Shown one piece after another: positions 14,503-16,973 of a DNA stretch of 16,973 nucleotides. The DNA lies in assembly GCA_029983505.1 (NCBI GenBank), contig JASBZK010000036.1:1-16973 (forward strand), in the 5' to 3' direction. Every line of letters starts with the position of its first letter. Position 1 is the stretch's first letter. The DNA is from Porphyromonas sp. (GTDB taxonomy: Bacteria > Bacteroidota > Bacteroidia > Bacteroidales > Porphyromonadaceae). Under the pieces are notes generated by a model. It was not told the origin of the DNA and ran no database searches. It saw only the letters and a program-made list of their open reading frames with translations. The position numbers and the translations under genes were made by a program.

Positions 14503-15759
14503 ATGAGGGAAGCCGTACTGCATTATATATGGAGAAACCGGCTCTTCGAGGAGGTCACGCTGGACGGAGAGATCCTTGAAGTCCTCGATGTCGGTCGATA
14601 TAATGAGGGCGACGGTCCCGACTTCTCTTTGGCAAAAGTACGGCGTGGGGATCTCATTTGGGTAGGCTCCGTAGAGATGCACCTCAAGAGTTCAGACTGG
14701 ACAGCTCACAGGCACGAACGCGACCCGAGGTATGACCGCGTCATTCTCCACGTCGTCCTCTCTGACGACTGCGAAGTACACAACAGTCTCGGAGAAACCG
14801 TCCCCACCGCTGTCCTCACCATTCAGGCGCGGATCCGGAACAGATTGGACGAACTGGATGTAAGCGCCAAAGCCCTAAGGTGTACGCCGGAGCTTTCTTA
14901 CCTCTCTCCCTACTCGCTACGCTCCCTCACAGAGCCGCTTTTGATTGAAAGGATCGAGGAAAAGCTAACCCGCAACGGAGACCAAAAGGATTTCCACGAA
15001 CTCTTTTACCGCCTCCTGATGCGCTATCTCGGCGCCCACCGGAATAACGAAGTGATGGAGCTCGTCGCAAGCGCCACCCCTCTCCGAGCCCTTCGCAAAC
15101 ACGCTTCCGACCGGGGCGCTATTGAGAGCATCCTCTTGGGACAAGGCGGACTTCTGTCGTCCACCCCGAGAGACGCGTACGAAGCAGAGCTCTTGGAGCA
15201 ATACTCCTTTTTCCGAAGCAAGTTCAGTCTCACGCCCATCTCAGGAAGGATCTTCCAAAAGCTCCGTGTCCGTCCGCCCGCCTATCCGGCCCGAATCCTT
15301 GCTATCGCTGCACAGATTATCTGCCGAGAGGACACACTGAGTGAAGCGATGTCGTCCTGTGATTTCGAAAAGGCAAAAGAGCTCCTTGCCGTCGCTCCAT
15401 CCATCTATTGGCGCACGCACATCGACTTCGGGCAGTCCTATCCCAAGGTCTTGGGGGGCATCGGCATAAGCACGATCCACTCCCTTCTCATCAATGCCGT
15501 TTTACCCGTCTCTTACCTCTACAGTCAAAAGACAGGCAATCGGGATAAGTCGCGGAAAGTCCTCGAATACTACGAAGAGTTGCCGCCCGAGAGCAACCGT
15601 TTCATCCGCCTATTTGAGAAAAACGGCTTTGCCGCACACACTGCCGCAGACACCCAGAAGATGCTCCAACTCTACGGTCGGTACTGCGAGCCTTTCCGCT
15701 GCTTTTTCTGCCCCCTCGCTCCCGCCATCTTCTCCGCCCTAAGGCAGATGAGCGAATAA
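14503..15759 (+). CDS. DUF2851 family protein
   Basis: This 418-aa protein has no assigned function. Its conserved N-terminal third includes LHYIWRNRLF, a DGE turn, RYNEGDGPDF (33-41), SVEMHLKSSDW (56-66), and YDRVILHVV. The spacing of Pro39-Asp40 and Glu58-x3-Lys62 resembles a PD-(D/E)XK nuclease core in variant form (inference). The rest is mostly helical-looking, and the C-terminus has CFFCP. No signal peptide or membrane segment is present, so it should be cytoplasmic. I chose the ATG at 14503, ten bases after the uvrA stop; the frame stays open upstream inside uvrA, but only the part from 14503 matches the family. Linkage to uvrA suggests co-expression and possibly a DNA-related role. 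Confidence 0.85.
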   Translation: MREAVLHYIWRNRLFEEVTLDGEILEVLDVGRYNEGDGPDFSLAKVRRGDLIWVGSVEMHLKSSDWTAHRHERDPRYDRVILHVVLSDDCEVHNSLGETVPTAVLTIQARIRNRLDELDVSAKALRCTPELSYLSPYSLRSLTEPLLIERIEEKLTRNGDQKDFHELFYRLLMRYLGAHRNNEVMELVASATPLRALRKHASDRGAIESILLGQGGLLSSTPRDAYEAELLEQYSFFRSKFSLTPISGRIFQKLRVRPPAYPARILAIAAQIICREDTLSEAMSSCDFEKAKELLAVAPSIYWRTHIDFGQSYPKVLGGIGISTIHSLLINAVLPVSYLYSQKTGNRDKSRKVLEYYEELPPESNRFIRLFEKNGFAAHTAADTQKMLQLYGRYCEPFRCFFCPLAPAIFSALRQMSE

Positions 15760-15772
15760 GAGCATCCTCTTA

Positions 15773-16348
15773 TCAAAATTCAAGCTCCAGCCCCAATGAG
15801 AGCTCTTCCGGCGCAAAGCGTATCCCGAATCCGGAAGGACTCAAACCTTCTTCTTCGCCGTGGTCGAAATCCCTACGGTATCCGACAAATCCGAAGCGTA
15901 AGCAGAGACAGAGCCCTTCCGTCAAGTCCACACAGGCTCCCGGACGAACCCCCACTTCAAAACCGTACTTCGTCTCTACTCCTTGCCCCACCATCGCACT
16001 CCAGCCCACACCTCCGTCCAGGTATAAGTTAAATGGCTCTTTGTGGTAATAGTAATACCGCACAAATGGAGAGACCGCGACGTTATGCCCCGGTGTCTCG
16101 TCGCTGTAAGCATACCCGAACTTGACGCCCAAGCCCCAATCGTCATTAAAGAGATACCCGATTTCCGGCTCTATGGTAAAGGATTTGTTCTTTGCGTCCG
16201 TGTCGTACCATGCGGAGACTAAGCCACCCACCACAATCCGCCCATCGTGCTTCTCAAGGTGCTTTTCGAAAAAGCCTGTCTGAGCCGTAGCGTTACAAAC
16301 GGGCAAAAGAAGGCTTACGAGGTAAATGATTACGTGTTTTCGGTTCAT
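15773..16348 (-). CDS. Small outer-membrane beta-barrel protein
   Basis: This 191-aa protein has a signal peptide (hydrophobic 6-19; likely cleavage after ATA at 20-22). The mature part alternates hydrophobic and polar residues with many Gly and aromatics, for example EIGYLFNDDWGLGVKFGYAY and FVRYYYYHKE. It ends in Phe, as outer-membrane barrels usually do. About eight strands can be drawn, typical of OmpW/OprF-N-like or porin-family small barrels. I do not recognise a specific function. It converges on the DUF2851 gene with only 13 bases between stop codons and no obvious terminator. It has its own promoter at 16428-16459. Confidence 0.75.
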   Translation of the reverse strand: MNRKHVIIYLVSLLLPVCNATAQTGFFEKHLEKHDGRIVVGGLVSAWYDTDAKNKSFTIEPEIGYLFNDDWGLGVKFGYAYSDETPGHNVAVSPFVRYYYYHKEPFNLYLDGGVGWSAMVGQGVETKYGFEVGVRPGACVDLTEGLCLCLRFGFVGYRRDFDHGEEEGLSPSGFGIRFAPEELSLGLELEF

Positions 16349-16427
16349 CGGAAAATATCTGTTTGTGTTGACTATTGTCCTCGGTCTTTCTCTTCTGAAT
16401 CAGACTGCGTGGACTCTTTATTTGTCT

Positions 16428-16459
16428 GCAAAGATAAAAGTTATCGGCGAGGGATGAAA
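16428..16459 (-). promoter_or_regulatory. Bacteroides-type promoter of the barrel gene
   Basis: Read on the minus strand: TTTC (16459-16456), 20 bases, then TATCTTTG (16435-16428). The -7 box is a full match to TAnnTTTG and the -33 box is partial. The predicted leader is about 75 bases. Confidence 0.6.
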
Positions 16460-16558
16460 TACCTATGTTTAGGGGGCATTTTAAATTCAGCCCTTCGGCA
16501 AGGACAGCGAATCTTGCACGGACATAGGTTATCGCGAGATACAGACCGCAGAAAAGAC

Positions 16559-16596
16559 GAGACCCGTACCGAAATTTTGCTTCCGGTATGGGTCTC
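16559..16596. repeat. Strong inverted repeat (13-bp stem)
   Basis: GAGACCCGTACCG (16559-16571) pairs with CGGTATGGGTCTC (16584-16596) over 13 positions with one G-T wobble and a 12-base loop. A short pyrimidine stretch follows on the plus strand. It may be a terminator for something transcribed leftward or rightward, but its words (GAAAAGAC just before it, GTACCGAAA inside) link it to the intergenic repeats at about 200-222 and 6687-6748. Confidence 0.75.
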
Positions 16597-16604
16597 CTCT
16601 TAGT

Positions 16605-16658
16605 CCCCCAACTGCGCCCCTCCCCCACAGCCGATACCACACCCCATTCCCCGCCCCC
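16605..16658 (-). other. C-tract cluster; G-quadruplex candidate on the minus strand
   Basis: Six tracts of four or five Cs lie at 16605-16609, 16617-16620, 16622-16626, 16642-16645, 16649-16652 and 16654-16658. On the minus strand these are two groups of three G-tracts separated by a 15-base loop. It directly abuts the 10-base array. Confidence 0.6.
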
Positions 16659-16936
16659 GTCCGACTGTGTGTCCGACCTCGTCTGAGATTGTCCGACTCC
16701 GTCCGACTCCGTCCGACTCTATCTGATACCGTCCGAGGACGTCCGACCCTGCTGACCCCGTCCGACCCCGTCCGCCTCTGTCCGGGCCTGTCCGGCCCCT
16801 GTCTGACTCTGTCCGACTCTGTCTGATACCGTCCGACTCTGTCTGATACCGTCCGACTCTGTCTGACTCTGGCCGACCCTGTCTGACCCTGTCTGACCCT
16901 GTCTGACCCTGTCCGACTCTGTCTGACTCTGGCCGA
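16659..16936. repeat. Ten-base periodic array, consensus GTCYGACYCT
   Basis: About 27 units of 10 bases run almost without phase breaks; there is a two-base insertion at 16669-16670 and small shifts around 16751-16800 that cancel out. Common units are GTCCGACTCT, GTCTGATACC, GTCTGACTCT and GTCTGACCCT. Higher-order repeats occur, such as the exact 20-mer at 16811-16830 and 16831-16850, and GTCTGACTCTGGCCGA at 16861-16876 and 16921-16936. GTCYGA is the conserved half and the last four bases vary. Confidence 0.9.
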
Positions 16937-16973
16937 TAAGTGTGATAGTACGATAGTCCAACAGTGGCGCAGC

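Larger units (their letters stand above)
16349..16973. other. Non-coding right end of the window
   Basis: There is no supportable gene here. The stretch contains, in order, the barrel-gene leader and promoter (16428-16459), a hairpin (16559-16596), a C-tract cluster (16605-16658), a 10-base periodic array (16659-16936), and about 37 bases of unremarkable DNA. Minus-strand frames at 16293-16640 and 16719-16961 are open only because of composition and repeats. Confidence 0.7.

Noticed and set aside
16659..16936. CRISPR array
   Set aside because: Units are 10 bases with no spacers of constant length and there are no cas genes nearby.
16719..16961. 80-residue repetitive minus-strand frame (Gln/Ser/Asp/Arg-rich)
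   Set aside because: It starts at TTG and is open only because the 10-base unit has no stop on that strand. The 10-base period rotates the frame, so this is not evidence of selection on a protein.

Overview
The window looks like a chromosomal segment of a Bacteroidota bacterium, most likely Bacteroidales close to Porphyromonas. The reasons are the Bacteroides-type promoter boxes (TTG about 20 bases ahead of TAnnTTTG), the near absence of Shine-Dalgarno sequences, a Bacteroidota-style Mrp ATPase, a DUF2851 gene next to uvrA, a DUF4377 lipoprotein, and moderately GC-rich coding DNA. I cannot name the species.

Layout. Positions 1-404 are non-coding and hold a heptamer tandem repeat and several GGTCTGT motifs. 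A FabK-type flavin enoyl-ACP reductase / nitronate monooxygenase follows (405-1352). A small IS200/IS605-type element (about 1438-2217) comes next; its Y1 transposase is frameshifted, and it lies between two 111-bp inverted, hairpin-rich arms. An AT-rich DUF4377 lipoprotein gene follows (2391-2762), then a gap of about 350 bp.

From 11459 down to 3111 eight genes run on the minus strand, apparently as one operon: trmB, mrp, nhaA, tyrS, murF, zupT, a PlsC-like acyltransferase and an omega-amidase-like nitrilase. Three junctions overlap by 4 nt (ATGA or GTGA). The only convincing promoter found in the gaps of this block lies just ahead of trmB. The operon mixes tRNA modification and charging, a P-loop ATPase, Na+/H+ exchange, metal import, peptidoglycan precursor synthesis and lipid acylation.

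Divergently from trmB, uvrA (11670-14492) is followed after 10 nt by a DUF2851 gene (14503-15759). A small outer-membrane beta-barrel gene converges on it (15773-16348, minus). The last 600 bp are non-coding: a promoter, a strong hairpin, a run of C-tracts (G-quadruplex candidate on the minus strand), and an array of about 27 ten-base units.

No defence system, CRISPR array, tRNA or rRNA was found. The most interesting structure is intergenic: a family of related inverted-repeat motifs at four loci, the 10-bp periodic array, and the palindromic arms of the transposase element. At protein level, the points to follow up are a completely cysteine-free Mrp and a possible PD-(D/E)XK-like motif in DUF2851 beside uvrA.
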